Positions 1 through 7,722 of a DNA stretch of 64,000 bases are shown piece by piece. This DNA is from Saccharibacillus qingshengii (GTDB taxonomy: Bacteria > Bacillota > Bacilli > Paenibacillales > Paenibacillaceae): NCBI RefSeq assembly GCF_013185195.1, contig NZ_JAAZWC010000016.1, positions 1 through 64,000 on the forward strand, in the 5' to 3' direction. The notes beneath the pieces are model-generated. The model saw only the letters and a list, made by a program, of their open reading frames with translations. It did no database searches and was not told the DNA's origin. Positions within the stretch are counted from its first letter, which is position 1, and each line of letters opens with the position of its first letter. The position numbers were made by a program, and so were the translations under genes.

Positions 1-50
1 GCAAATGTCTAGGCTGGAAGTCTACACACGAATCGTTTCAGGACGAAGTG

Positions 51-79
51 TTGCACTTGGATTGACAATCCGTCATAAA
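51..79 (+). promoter_or_regulatory. Possible promoter of the first gene
   Basis: TTGCAC at 51-56 and CATAAA at 74-79 are 17 nt apart, a reasonable sigma-A-like pair ending 23 nt before the chosen start codon. A nearby TTGACA (62-67) has no -10 at the right distance. The match is partial, so this is a weak call. Confidence 0.3.
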
Positions 80-102
80 AATGAACAGGGAGCGTGGAAC
101 GT

Positions 103-486
103 ATGGAAAACGAAGAGATGCAGCGTCTGATTGAACGGTATTTGAGCGCTTATAACACGTTCGATATTCAAGGCATGCTGGACGTATTGGATGAAGATAT
201 CCGGTTCCTGAACATAGCCCAAGGCGTAGTAACGACCGAAACCCAAGGGATTCCGGACTTCCGCGCCCTGGCCGAACAATCCGTGCAGATCTTCTCGGAG
301 CGGCGCCAAACGATCCGACAGATCGAGTTCACGCAGGGCGGAGCGGAAGTTGAGATCGATTATGAAGCGACCCTTGCGGTCGATCTGCCCAACGGCATGA
401 AAGCGGGCGAAGTTCTGCAGCTCCGGGGAAAATCGGTCTTTCGAAAAAAAGGAGAAAAGCTGGTGCGGATCGAAGATCACAGTTAA
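103..486 (+). CDS. NTF2/SnoaL-like small protein
   Basis: A 127-residue protein with the size and layout of the SnoaL/NTF2-like alpha+beta barrel: an N-terminal helix rich in acidic residues (ERYLSAYNTFDIQGML), then alternating strands ending in FRKKGEKLVRIEDHS. This fold is used by small enzymes, ligand-binding proteins and polyketide cyclases, so the fold does not fix a function. A GTG in frame at 94 lies only 1 nt after the AGGGAG sequence (87-92), whereas the ATG at 103 is 10 nt after it, so 103 was chosen. It stands 32 nt before an acetyltransferase and may be the first gene of a four-gene run. There is no signal peptide, so it is probably cytoplasmic. Confidence 0.7.
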   Translation: MENEEMQRLIERYLSAYNTFDIQGMLDVLDEDIRFLNIAQGVVTTETQGIPDFRALAEQSVQIFSERRQTIRQIEFTQGGAEVEIDYEATLAVDLPNGMKAGEVLQLRGKSVFRKKGEKLVRIEDHS

Positions 487-518
487 AAGGTTCTGCCGTC
501 ACGAGAAGGAGGAAGGTT

Positions 519-1070
519 ATGATTACGCTTCAATATTTCGAACCCCGCGATTTCGGGCCGCTGATCCGCTGGAGCGGCGACGAAGCATTTCTGCTGCAAT
601 GGTCGGGCCCGAGCTTTCGCTTCCCGCTCTCGGAAGATCAGCTTGCCGTTTACCTGAACGAAGCCAACGATCCCGAGACTTCTTCGACGTTCATCTACAA
701 AGCGGTCGAATCGTCCACGGGTGAAACGGTAGGGCATCTCTCTCTTGCGGCTCTCGACCGGTATAACCGTTCGGCCCGCGTCGGCAGGGTGCTGCTCTTC
801 GACTCCCACAGAGGCAAAGGATACGGCCTGCAGATGATGCGCGGGATTCTGCGAATCGGGTTCGAGGATTTCGGCCTGCACCGGATCGGCTTGGGCGTAT
901 TCGACTTCAACCGATCCGCGTTAAGCTGCTACGAGAAAGCGGGCTTTGTCCGGGAAGGCTTGATCCGCGATTCGCGCCGGTACGGGGATTCGTTCTGGAA
1001 CTTGATCGAAATGGGCATTTTGGAACAGGAATGGCGCACAAGCCGGAGTGAAAAGGAGGAAACGAATTGA
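519..1070 (+). CDS. GNAT family N-acetyltransferase (RimJ/RimL-like)
   Basis: A 183-residue protein with the complete GNAT fold. The acetyl-CoA pyrophosphate-binding loop is visible as the R-x-x-G-K/Y-G pattern (HRGKGYG, about residues 91-97), followed by the C-terminal motif B pattern (NRSALSCYEKAGFVREG) typical of RimJ/RimL-type enzymes that acetylate amino termini or small amines. A strong GAGAAGGAGG site precedes the ATG. The stop overlaps the TTG start of the next gene by 4 nt, which points to translational coupling with the alpha/beta hydrolase. The substrate cannot be read from the sequence; detoxification or protein-terminal acetylation are both possible. Confidence 0.85.
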   Translation: MITLQYFEPRDFGPLIRWSGDEAFLLQWSGPSFRFPLSEDQLAVYLNEANDPETSSTFIYKAVESSTGETVGHLSLAALDRYNRSARVGRVLLFDSHRGKGYGLQMMRGILRIGFEDFGLHRIGLGVFDFNRSALSCYEKAGFVREGLIRDSRRYGDSFWNLIEMGILEQEWRTSRSEKEETN

Positions 1071-1906
1071 GTGAAACCTATATACGGATAGATGGCGTAA
1101 CTATCTGCACGGAAAGTTTCGGAGATCCCGAAGATCCGGCGCTGCTGCTGATTATGGGCGCGCAGTCTTCGATGATCTGGTGGGAAGAAAAATTCTGCCG
1201 GCAGTTGGCGGACCGGGGACTGTTCATGATCCGCTACGACAACCGCGATGTCGGCCGTTCGACGGTTTACGACCCCGGGCAGCCGGAATACACGCTCGAA
1301 GATATGGCGGACGACGCGATCTCCGTGCTGGACGCGTATGAAATCGAGCAGGCACATATCATGGGGATGTCGCTTGGCGGCATGCTGGCACAAATTGTCG
1401 CCCTGCGGCACCAGAACCGGGTTCGGAGCGTCATCTTGCTGGCTTCGTCCAACTTTGCCGCGCATCTTCCTCCGATGGAAGAGAAAGTGGCGGCCTTTTT
1501 TGCGCAGATGGGAGACGTGGATCTGACGGACCGGGATTCCTTCGTCCGCTTTTCGATCGACCGTTCGAGAGTACTGGTCGGTTCGAAACATGCTTTTGAC
1601 GAGAAGAAGACCGATGAGCTTGCGGGTCAGGACTTCGACCGGGCGGAACGTCCGAGCAGTATGACCAACCATGCCCAGCTGACGGGCGGAGAAGTCTACA
1701 TGAGGCGGACCAAAGAAATTTCCGTTCCCGCTCTGGTGATCCACGGCACGGAAGACCCGATTCTTCCTTATGAGCACGGGCTGTATCTGTTCAATCGGAT
1801 TCCGGGAGCGAAGCTGCTGACTCTCGAAGGCAGCGGTCATGAGCTTCACGAAGACGATTGGTCTACGGTGATCGAATCGATTGCCGAACATCTGCACTTT
1901 TTCTAA
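1067..1906 (+). CDS. Alpha/beta hydrolase
   Basis: A 279-residue cytoplasmic hydrolase. The nucleophile elbow GMSLGG places Ser102, and the strand-end acid Asp230 (HGTEDPILP) and His258 (GSGHELHED) complete a canonical Ser-Asp-His triad. The oxyanion region near residue 30 (LIMGAQSS) fits the lactonase/esterase-like branch, close to proteins annotated as antibiotic-cyclase or haloperoxidase-like hydrolases. The TTG start lies 8 nt after AAAAGGAGG and overlaps the preceding acetyltransferase stop. DinB follows after 14 nt, so three genes appear co-transcribed. The natural substrate is unknown. Confidence 0.85.
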   Translation: MSETYIRIDGVTICTESFGDPEDPALLLIMGAQSSMIWWEEKFCRQLADRGLFMIRYDNRDVGRSTVYDPGQPEYTLEDMADDAISVLDAYEIEQAHIMGMSLGGMLAQIVALRHQNRVRSVILLASSNFAAHLPPMEEKVAAFFAQMGDVDLTDRDSFVRFSIDRSRVLVGSKHAFDEKKTDELAGQDFDRAERPSSMTNHAQLTGGEVYMRRTKEISVPALVIHGTEDPILPYEHGLYLFNRIPGAKLLTLEGSGHELHEDDWSTVIESIAEHLHFF

Positions 1907-1920
1907 GGAGGAGACTCTCT

Positions 1921-2367
1921 ATGGAGACGATAAGCCAAATGTTCCGTCACCTCGATTGGGCCAATCAGACGCTGCTCGCCGCTCTGCAAAATGCGGGGGC
2001 GTCCGGCAAACCGCTGACGCTGTTCACGCATCTGCTGAACGCCGAGCGGGTCTGGCTGACTCGGCTTCAAGGCGCAGACAGCTCGCAGCTGCCGATCTGG
2101 TCGGAATCGGATGCCGCCTTGTGCGCCGAACTGATGCGCCAGAACGCGGAAGGCTTCGAAGCCTTTCTGGCCGATGCCGAAGCTTCCGATCCGGACCGCG
2201 CCGTTTCGTACAAAGACAGCCGAGGCACGCCTTTTACAAATTCGGTAAGAGATATTCTGCTGCAGATCGCTCTTCACGGACAGTACCACAGAGGGCAGAT
2301 CAATATGCAGCTTCGCCAGGACGGTTACACGCCGGTAAATGTGGATTACATCATGTTTGTCCGTTGA
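1921..2367 (+). CDS. DinB family protein
   Basis: A 148-residue four-helix-bundle protein of the DinB/YfiT superfamily, which often uses a divalent metal held by three histidines. The likely triad is visible: His37 (LFTHLLNAE), His119 and His123 (ALHGQYHRGQI). Members include thiol-dependent S-transferases (bacillithiol in Firmicutes) and damage-induced proteins of unknown role. The ATG at 1921 follows CTAAGGAGGAG by 7 nt; the frame is open further upstream, but only inside the hydrolase gene. It sits 14 nt after the hydrolase stop, suggesting a common transcript and perhaps a shared detoxification role. Confidence 0.82.
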   Translation: METISQMFRHLDWANQTLLAALQNAGASGKPLTLFTHLLNAERVWLTRLQGADSSQLPIWSESDAALCAELMRQNAEGFEAFLADAEASDPDRAVSYKDSRGTPFTNSVRDILLQIALHGQYHRGQINMQLRQDGYTPVNVDYIMFVR

Positions 2368-2639
2368 TCCGGCGGCGAAAAACATTCGAGGATTGTCTGG
2401 ATCGGCCTGCCCTGCTATACTTCCCCTATACCAATTGTACTGGGGGTCTTGCCGTGGCAATGTGGAACGCACCGGATTGCTCGTTTGCTAGAAAAGCCTT
2501 ACGCAGAGCCTGAATAGGGGCGGACTTTGTGTAGGGCGGCGAGCGCGAAATGCTTCGTCCCCGATCTCTGACATGAACGTTTTGCTCGGCAGGCTTTGCA
2601 CCTTATCGTTTAACCAAACTTTATAAGGGGCTGAAAGCT
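2368..2639. other. Intergenic, no gene seen
   Basis: This 272-nt spacer separates the DinB gene from the FusB-like gene. No convincing ORF, hairpin with a T-run or RNA signature was seen. A TTGCAC/TTTATA pair near 2596-2625 lies too close to the start codon of the next gene to serve as a normal promoter with a leader. Confidence 0.5.
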
Positions 2640-3284
2640 ATGCATATGCAAACACCATTTATTCACAATCATCAACTGAACGTTATCAAAAAACAGGCCA
2701 ATTTCCTGCTCAAGACGCTGCGTACGGTCGCGGATCGCAAGGTACTCGATACCGTTCGGGTAACGGCGGTGAGCAACGCGCTGGAAGCTTTCGACGGATT
2801 GAACGAAGAACAAAAAGCGCTGATCGAGCAGCTGGCCCAATACGAAGCGGCGCATGACATTCAGGATTATCTGGATTCGCTTGAATCGTACCTGCTGCCT
2901 TTCCCGGAAGTGACGGCGAAGCAGGCGCAGAAGCTGTTTCCCAAGGCGAAGAAATTGAAGCTTCCCGATCTCGAACGTCTGGACTACGCGCATACGACCT
3001 ATCTGAGATGGATCGACATCGCGACCAACCGACTGTTCATCGTCTATCCGTACGAAGGACAGATGCTCGGCGTGGAAGGACGGATTACTTCGACGAACAA
3101 AAAAGGCTTCTGCATGTTCTGCAATCGGCATCAGGAGTTGGGGTTCTTCAATGTGAAGCTGAAAGGAAGCTCGCCGGACAATTTCTCGTCGGTCGGTCAG
3201 TACGTCTGCATGGATAATGAGGCTTGCAACCATAGTATTACCGATACGGCTCCGTTGGAACGGTTTTTGACCTCGATTCGATAA
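2640..3284 (+). CDS. FusB/FusC-type EF-G-binding protein
   Basis: The 214-residue protein matches the two-domain FusB/FusC/FusD architecture. A helical N-terminal region (about 1-85) is followed by a C-terminal treble-clef zinc domain with Cys158-x2-Cys161 and Cys190-x5-Cys196, the four-cysteine zinc site of the family. In staphylococci these proteins bind elongation factor G through that domain and rescue ribosomes stalled by fusidic acid. Chromosomal homologues in Bacillus relatives are often housekeeping and need not give resistance. AAGGGG lies 9 nt before the ATG. The gene is alone, ends at a bidirectional terminator, and is convergent with a TetR gene. Family confidence is high; a resistance role is only inferred. 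Confidence 0.85.
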   Translation: MHMQTPFIHNHQLNVIKKQANFLLKTLRTVADRKVLDTVRVTAVSNALEAFDGLNEEQKALIEQLAQYEAAHDIQDYLDSLESYLLPFPEVTAKQAQKLFPKAKKLKLPDLERLDYAHTTYLRWIDIATNRLFIVYPYEGQMLGVEGRITSTNKKGFCMFCNRHQELGFFNVKLKGSSPDNFSSVGQYVCMDNEACNHSITDTAPLERFLTSIR

Positions 3285-3332
3285 GCCGTAGCCGGACCGG
3301 AACAAAGATAGACAGAAAATGAAAATAAGCAG

Positions 3333-3370
3333 GACAAAAAGGCCGCTCCTTGAGCGGTCTTTTTCTTGTC
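3333..3370. terminator. Bidirectional rho-independent terminator
   Basis: The hairpin has CCGCTC paired with GAGCGG around a CTT loop, flanked by A5 on the left and T5 on the right, so it can terminate on both strands. It lies between the convergent FusB-like and TetR genes. Confidence 0.85.
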
Positions 3371-3387
3371 TATAAGCGAGCAGCGGT

Positions 3388-4083
3388 CTATTGGCGGGAA
3401 TCGGACGGCCGCGCATGCGGCGATAGCCCATGCATCAGCAGGTCGATCGTACGCTCGATCTCTTCGTCTTCGTCCTGCTCGTCGAGCGGCAGGATCAGCA
3501 GATGGGTCACCACCATGCCGACGAACAAACTGACGGCCGTTCGCAGTACCCGCCACGGCGGCGCTTCGATGATCTGTCCGCGTTCCTGATAATGCCGGAT
3601 GATCTTCTCCATTCGCGAGTAGACGATCTCCCTGAACAGCTTCTGCACCTGCTCGAGCAGCTCCGGCTGGTAAGGAATCTCATGAATCCAGATTCTAAGC
3701 ATCTTAATATTTTTGCGAGCGAACCGGAAACGGTCTTTCGCTACTGCCCGAAAGAAATCTTCGACCTGCTCGGGCGGCTGCGTACTGTCCAGCACCTTCA
3801 CTGCAAATTCACGGAGCATGAACGGGGCGGCGAGCTTGAGCGCGATCGGGCCGGCAATCGCCAGCAGCAGATCTTTTTTCGTCTTGTAATGCCGGAAGAT
3901 CGTTCCTTCGGCAACGCCGGCTTTCTGCGCAATTTCGCTGGTAGAAGCGGCAGCGAAGCCTTTCTCGGCAAAAATATCGATGGCGGCATCCAAAATCTTC
4001 GCCTGTTTCTCGGTCTTGCTGCCTCCTTCGCCGTCCATCAGCTTCAGCAGTTCTTCCAGCCATTGTTCGTTATTGTCCGTCAT
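3388..4083 (-). CDS. TetR/AcrR family repressor of the adjacent ABC exporter
   Basis: A 231-residue TetR-type regulator. The N-terminal HTH (about residues 25-72) contains the typical KILDAAIDIFAEKGF first helix and the EGTIFRHYKTKKDLL recognition and tether segment. The remaining helical domain should bind an inducer. It is the last gene of a three-gene minus-strand run (ABC ATPase, permease, regulator). A perfect 14-bp palindrome just downstream of the run's promoter (5947-5960) is the likely operator, giving autoregulation of the exporter operon. AAGGATGG precedes the start by 6 nt. The cluster resembles drug-responsive export operons; the inducer is unknown. Confidence 0.85.
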   Translation of the reverse strand: MTDNNEQWLEELLKLMDGEGGSKTEKQAKILDAAIDIFAEKGFAAASTSEIAQKAGVAEGTIFRHYKTKKDLLLAIAGPIALKLAAPFMLREFAVKVLDSTQPPEQVEDFFRAVAKDRFRFARKNIKMLRIWIHEIPYQPELLEQVQKLFREIVYSRMEKIIRHYQERGQIIEAPPWRVLRTAVSLFVGMVVTHLLILPLDEQDEDEEIERTIDLLMHGLSPHARPSDSRQ

Positions 4084-4138
4084 GATCGACCATCCTTATC
4101 CTCGAGGCTCCTTAGTACCTTGTCAACACGAAAGGTTA

Positions 4139-5191
4139 TTATATCTTACGATATTTTCGCAGAGCCAGCACGTTGGCAGCGATGAATACCGCCGAGATGC
4201 CGATCAGCACGTAGGTATCCGAAGCGATTCCGCTCCAACCTTCGCCGCGCAGCATGATGTTCTTCAGCGCTTCCGAACCGTAGGTAAGCGGCATGATATG
4301 CGATAACCAGCTGATCCACGGCGACATCGTATCCAGATCGAACAATCCGGAGAAGAAGATCTGCGGCACGATCACGATCGGAATGAACTGAATCATCTGG
4401 AATTCCGTGTTGGCCAATGTCGAGAGCAGCATGCCCAGGCTGAGCGCGGCCGCGGCCAACAGCAGCGTGACCAGCAGAACCAGACCAAGCGAGCCGTCCA
4501 TCATTAGGCCCAGCACATGAATACAGTAGGTGGCAATCAGGACGGCCTGAATACCCATGAAGATGCCGAAGCCCACCATATAACCGACCACGATCTCCCA
4601 CCGCCGGATCGGCGTTGCCAGCAGCCGTTCCAGTGTCCCGCTGGTCCGCTCCTTCAGGAAGGAGACGCCGGCGATCAGGAAGACGAAGAAAAAGGCGAAG
4701 ACGCCGATAAAGATCGGACCCAGGCTGTCGAATGTCGTCATGTCTTCGCCGCCGTGCAGATAATCGACCTTGGGTTCGATCTTCGGCATTCCGGCGGTTC
4801 CCGCCTGGGCGCGATCCGAGGTAAGATCGCTGAACGTGCGGGCGACCAGCATCTGAACGGCGCGGTTCTTGGAAGGTTCGCTGCCTTCAAGCTTGAGATG
4901 CGGCTGTGTACCGTCAAGAGACAGATAACCGTCGATATCCTGCGCCTGCAGCGCGGCGTCCGCTTCGGCCGTATTCGGATACGAATGAAGGTCGACGCTG
5001 CCTTTCTCCAACTGCTGCACAACGGCGTCCGGCAGATCGACCGTGCCGAGCTTCGGGACATAGTCGTCGCCGTCGAATACGAGATACATAAGCGACAGAA
5101 CAAGCAGAGGCGCAACGATAAGCAGGGCCAGCGTTCGTTTGTCGCGGAGAAACTGCCGGATAATCCGGATGACCAAGGCACGGATTCTCAT
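4139..5191 (-). CDS. ABC-2 type transporter permease
   Basis: A 350-residue integral membrane protein. It has one N-terminal TM segment (LALLIVAPLLVLSLMYLVF), a large extracytoplasmic domain of roughly 130 residues, then about five TM segments, which is the YhgE/NatB/DrrB-like ABC-2 exporter arrangement. The motif LKERTSGTLERLLATPIRRW is the conserved cytoplasmic coupling loop of this family. The start overlaps the ATPase stop by 4 nt, indicating coupling. With the ATPase and TetR genes it forms a regulated export system, probably for a drug, lipid or peptide. The substrate is not deducible. Confidence 0.85.
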   Translation of the reverse strand: MRIRALVIRIIRQFLRDKRTLALLIVAPLLVLSLMYLVFDGDDYVPKLGTVDLPDAVVQQLEKGSVDLHSYPNTAEADAALQAQDIDGYLSLDGTQPHLKLEGSEPSKNRAVQMLVARTFSDLTSDRAQAGTAGMPKIEPKVDYLHGGEDMTTFDSLGPIFIGVFAFFFVFLIAGVSFLKERTSGTLERLLATPIRRWEIVVGYMVGFGIFMGIQAVLIATYCIHVLGLMMDGSLGLVLLVTLLLAAAALSLGMLLSTLANTEFQMIQFIPIVIVPQIFFSGLFDLDTMSPWISWLSHIMPLTYGSEALKNIMLRGEGWSGIASDTYVLIGISAVFIAANVLALRKYRKI

Positions 5192-5922
5192 GGACGGACA
5201 CCTCCGTAATAGAGAAAAGCTTCTTCAATCGTATGGCTGCCGGTATCCTGTTTGAGTCCTTCCGGCGTCCCGACCGCGATCAAGCGGCCGTCCCGAACCA
5301 TGCCGAGACGATCGCATTTGTCGGCTTCGTCCATCACATGCGTCGTGACGATGATCGTCGCGCCCGCGGCGCGAATCTGCCGCAGCTCGTCCCAGATCGA
5401 CTGGCGCATGACCGGATCGATGCCGACGGTCGGTTCATCGAGGATCAGCACTTCCGGCTCGTGGATCAGCGCAATTGCCAGCGACAGCCGGCGCTTCATT
5501 CCGCCCGAATAGGAAGACACAGGCTTGCGCAGATGTTCGCCGAGCCCTACCAGTTCGACGACATGATTCATTCTCCGCTTGAGAGCCTGTCCGCCAAGTC
5601 CCATCAATTCTCCGAAAAACTGCAGGTTTTCACGGGCCGACAATTCCATGTAGAGCGCATCCGACTGCGCCATATAACCGATCCGCTGCAGCATCGATAG
5701 CTTGGGCAGCCTTGTGCCCAGAAGATCGACACTGCCGGTCGTCGCTTCGTCGATTCCCGCAAACAGTTTGACCAACGTCGTCTTCCCCGCGCCCGACGGT
5801 CCGAGCAGTCCGAAAATCTCCGACTTTTGAATATCCAGATCGATGTCCTGAAGCACCTGACGTCCTCCAAAGCTTCGACTGATCCCGGCAGCCCGCAGAC
5901 AAATATCGTCAGAAGTAGCCAT
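5188..5922 (-). CDS. ABC transporter ATP-binding protein
   Basis: A 244-residue ABC ATPase with all core motifs: Walker A GPSGAGKT, signature SGGMKRR, Walker B LILDEPTVGID and the switch histidine (TTHVMDEADKC). This is the DrrA/CcmA-like exporter class. AGGAGGTG-like sequence lies just ahead of the ATG at 5922. It is the first gene of the operon and drives the ABC-2 permease encoded immediately downstream. Upstream there is a near-consensus sigma-A promoter with a palindrome at the expected transcription start, so expression is probably repressed until an inducer binds the TetR protein. Confidence 0.9.
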   Translation of the reverse strand: MATSDDICLRAAGISRSFGGRQVLQDIDLDIQKSEIFGLLGPSGAGKTTLVKLFAGIDEATTGSVDLLGTRLPKLSMLQRIGYMAQSDALYMELSARENLQFFGELMGLGGQALKRRMNHVVELVGLGEHLRKPVSSYSGGMKRRLSLAIALIHEPEVLILDEPTVGIDPVMRQSIWDELRQIRAAGATIIVTTHVMDEADKCDRLGMVRDGRLIAVGTPEGLKQDTGSHTIEEAFLYYGGVRP

Positions 5923-5946
5923 ACTGCACCTCCGTACTTTTTTAAA

Positions 5947-5960
5947 AGTGAGTACTCACT
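5947..5960. promoter_or_regulatory. Putative TetR operator (perfect palindrome)
   Basis: AGTGAGTACTCACT is a perfect 14-bp palindrome between the promoter and the ATG of the ABC ATPase gene. Operators of this TGAGTACTCA-like shape are common for TetR regulators. Its position just downstream of the -10 fits repression by the TetR protein encoded at the end of the operon. Confidence 0.7.
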
Positions 5961-5972
5961 CATTTCGAGATC

Positions 5973-6001
5973 ATCATATAGCGGGACACAGGAAGTGTCA
6001 A
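5973..6001 (-). promoter_or_regulatory. Sigma-A-type promoter of the ABC/TetR operon
   Basis: Read on the minus strand, TTGACA (6001-5996) is followed after 17 nt by TATGAT (5978-5973), close to the consensus. The start site should fall about 20 nt before the palindromic operator ends and about 45 nt before the ATG. Confidence 0.75.
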
Positions 6002-6021
6002 TCGGAATTTTATGGACGCAG

Positions 6022-6050
6022 CAAAAGGCAGTCGGATGGCCCGACTGCCT
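6022..6050 (-). terminator. Rho-independent terminator of the second ABC operon
   Basis: AGGCAGTCGG pairs with CCGACTGCCT around a 5-nt loop. On the minus strand the stem is followed by TTTT, so it ends transcription of the permease gene at 6106. Confidence 0.7.
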
Positions 6051-6105
6051 CAGAGCGTGGATAACGTTACTTTAGTTGCTGCGAGATTTAGGGCGGGTCC
6101 GGCGA

Positions 6106-7722
6106 TTATCGCATGTCCCGTCTGCGATATCCGGCGTATCCGGCGGCGACCAGCACAACCGCGATAAGCGTAATCCAGAGCAGAGGCTGCCACTGCCAGG
6201 CATCGACCGGGAACTTCGGCACATGGCTGAAGATAGTCAGCTTTTTCAGGCCATCCGGAAGATTCAGCAGGTCGCCCATATAATCCGTGATAAAGCAGTA
6301 GGCGAGATAGAGCCAGAGAAGTCCGGTCAGGTGGGGAAGCCAGCCGATGAGCAGCGCTCCGACACCGATGACAAACAGCAGAGCCGGGATATAGGACAGC
6401 ACCGCACAGAAGATTATGCCCACAGTGAACGGATGGTCCATCGAGGAAGCTTGCGTGCCGTACAGTCCCGCCGACGCTAGGAGCAGAGCGAGTACTCCGA
6501 CGGCTGCGGCGAAGCCGCAGTGGAGCAGGAACAGATGGCGCCGGGAGACGGACCGGCTCCACAGATTGTCGAGCATGCCCCGGTTCTCCTCGCTCTTAAG
6601 CCGAAACAGGCTGGTGAGCGCCGGGATGCTGCCCATCACAGCCAGAACAACCGTCAGCAGACTCAGAAACTGCGCGTTCAGATCGCCTGCGCTTCCGGGC
6701 GGCAGCAGCCGTTCAAGCGAAGCGTTGCCGGCCATGAATTCGTCGAGGCTGCCGAACACCGAGCCGTAGACCAGCCCGATCACCAGCATCGCGATTCCCC
6801 AGCTGATCAGCATGGTGCGCTGAAGCCGCAGCGTCAATCCGAACGGCGACAGCAGGCTTCGCCGAGCGTGAAGGCGTCCGCCGCGCTGCGGAAGAAATCC
6901 GGCTCCCACGTCGCGAATCGAGTTGAGCCAGAGTGCGGCAAGCACCAGCAGAACCGATAAGCCCAACGCCAACAGGACCGGCAGCCAGCGGTCGAGCACA
7001 TAGGCATCCGTCAGATAACTCCACGAGAGCGGAATGAACCAGGACAGCTCGGGAGAACGGGTATCGATCATCGCCCGCAGCACATAATATGCGCCCAGAA
7101 GGGCCAAGGAGAGGGTAAGCGTTCCGCGGCCGGATGTCGAGAGCTGGGCGAACAGGGCCGCGGCTGCCGCGAACATCAAGCCGACTGCGCCCAGCGCCGC
7201 TCCGTAGAGAAGAGAAGAGGAGAAAGGCATCGTTGCGATGCCGATCGCACCGAGACCGATGCCGTGAACGAGCGCCAGCAGTCCATTGACGAGCAGCATC
7301 TCAAGCAGCGCCGCTCCCGGAACGGCAAGTCTGCCGATGCTCGCCGCGCGCAGCATCTCGACCTTGCCGTCCTCTTCGTCGCCGCGCGTATGCCCGTTCA
7401 TGATCAGAATATTCATGATAGCCACGGCAAGGGCGGTGAACAGCATCATGCGATGGGCAAACATGGCTCCTGTCGTATAGGCGTTCAGCGCGTCGCTGGG
7501 TCCGATGATCGCGACCATAGCCGGGCTGCGCAGCGTCTGTGCCAGCGCCTGGCGTTCTTCCGCGCTCGGAAACAATCCATCTAACGCATAAGCGACGCCG
7601 ATCGAAAACAGAGCCAGGCCTCCGATCCAGCACAGCAGCTTGAACCGATCCTGCCGAAGCCGGAAACGAAGCAGCATCGGCATACCGGCAAAAGCGCGAA
7701 GCTTCGAATTAGGCATGATCAT
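6106..7722 (-). CDS. Large ABC exporter permease (TnrB/antibiotic-resistance type)
   Basis: A 538-residue, very hydrophobic protein with roughly twelve TM segments arranged as two similar halves (about 1-280 and 290-538). This layout matches the tetronasin-resistance-type ABC permeases. Between TM segments a polar loop with TRGDEEDGKVEMLRAA (and its counterpart LKSEENRGMLDNLWSR in the second half) is the expected cytoplasmic coupling motif. The start overlaps the ATPase stop by 4 nt; an ATG two codons downstream has better spacing from GGAG. It pairs with the ATPase at 7719-8630. Export of an antibiotic or lipid-like molecule is likely; the substrate is unknown. Confidence 0.83.
   Translation of the reverse strand: MIMPNSKLRAFAGMPMLLRFRLRQDRFKLLCWIGGLALFSIGVAYALDGLFPSAEERQALAQTLRSPAMVAIIGPSDALNAYTTGAMFAHRMMLFTALAVAIMNILIMNGHTRGDEEDGKVEMLRAASIGRLAVPGAALLEMLLVNGLLALVHGIGLGAIGIATMPFSSSLLYGAALGAVGLMFAAAAALFAQLSTSGRGTLTLSLALLGAYYVLRAMIDTRSPELSWFIPLSWSYLTDAYVLDRWLPVLLALGLSVLLVLAALWLNSIRDVGAGFLPQRGGRLHARRSLLSPFGLTLRLQRTMLISWGIAMLVIGLVYGSVFGSLDEFMAGNASLERLLPPGSAGDLNAQFLSLLTVVLAVMGSIPALTSLFRLKSEENRGMLDNLWSRSVSRRHLFLLHCGFAAAVGVLALLLASAGLYGTQASSMDHPFTVGIIFCAVLSYIPALLFVIGVGALLIGWLPHLTGLLWLYLAYCFITDYMGDLLNLPDGLKKLTIFSHVPKFPVDAWQWQPLLWITLIAVVLVAAGYAGYRRRDMR

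Noticed and set aside
2596-2626. TTGCAC/TTTATA pair as promoter of the FusB-like gene
   Set aside because: The -10 would lie about 15 nt before the ATG, and overlaps the ribosome binding site.
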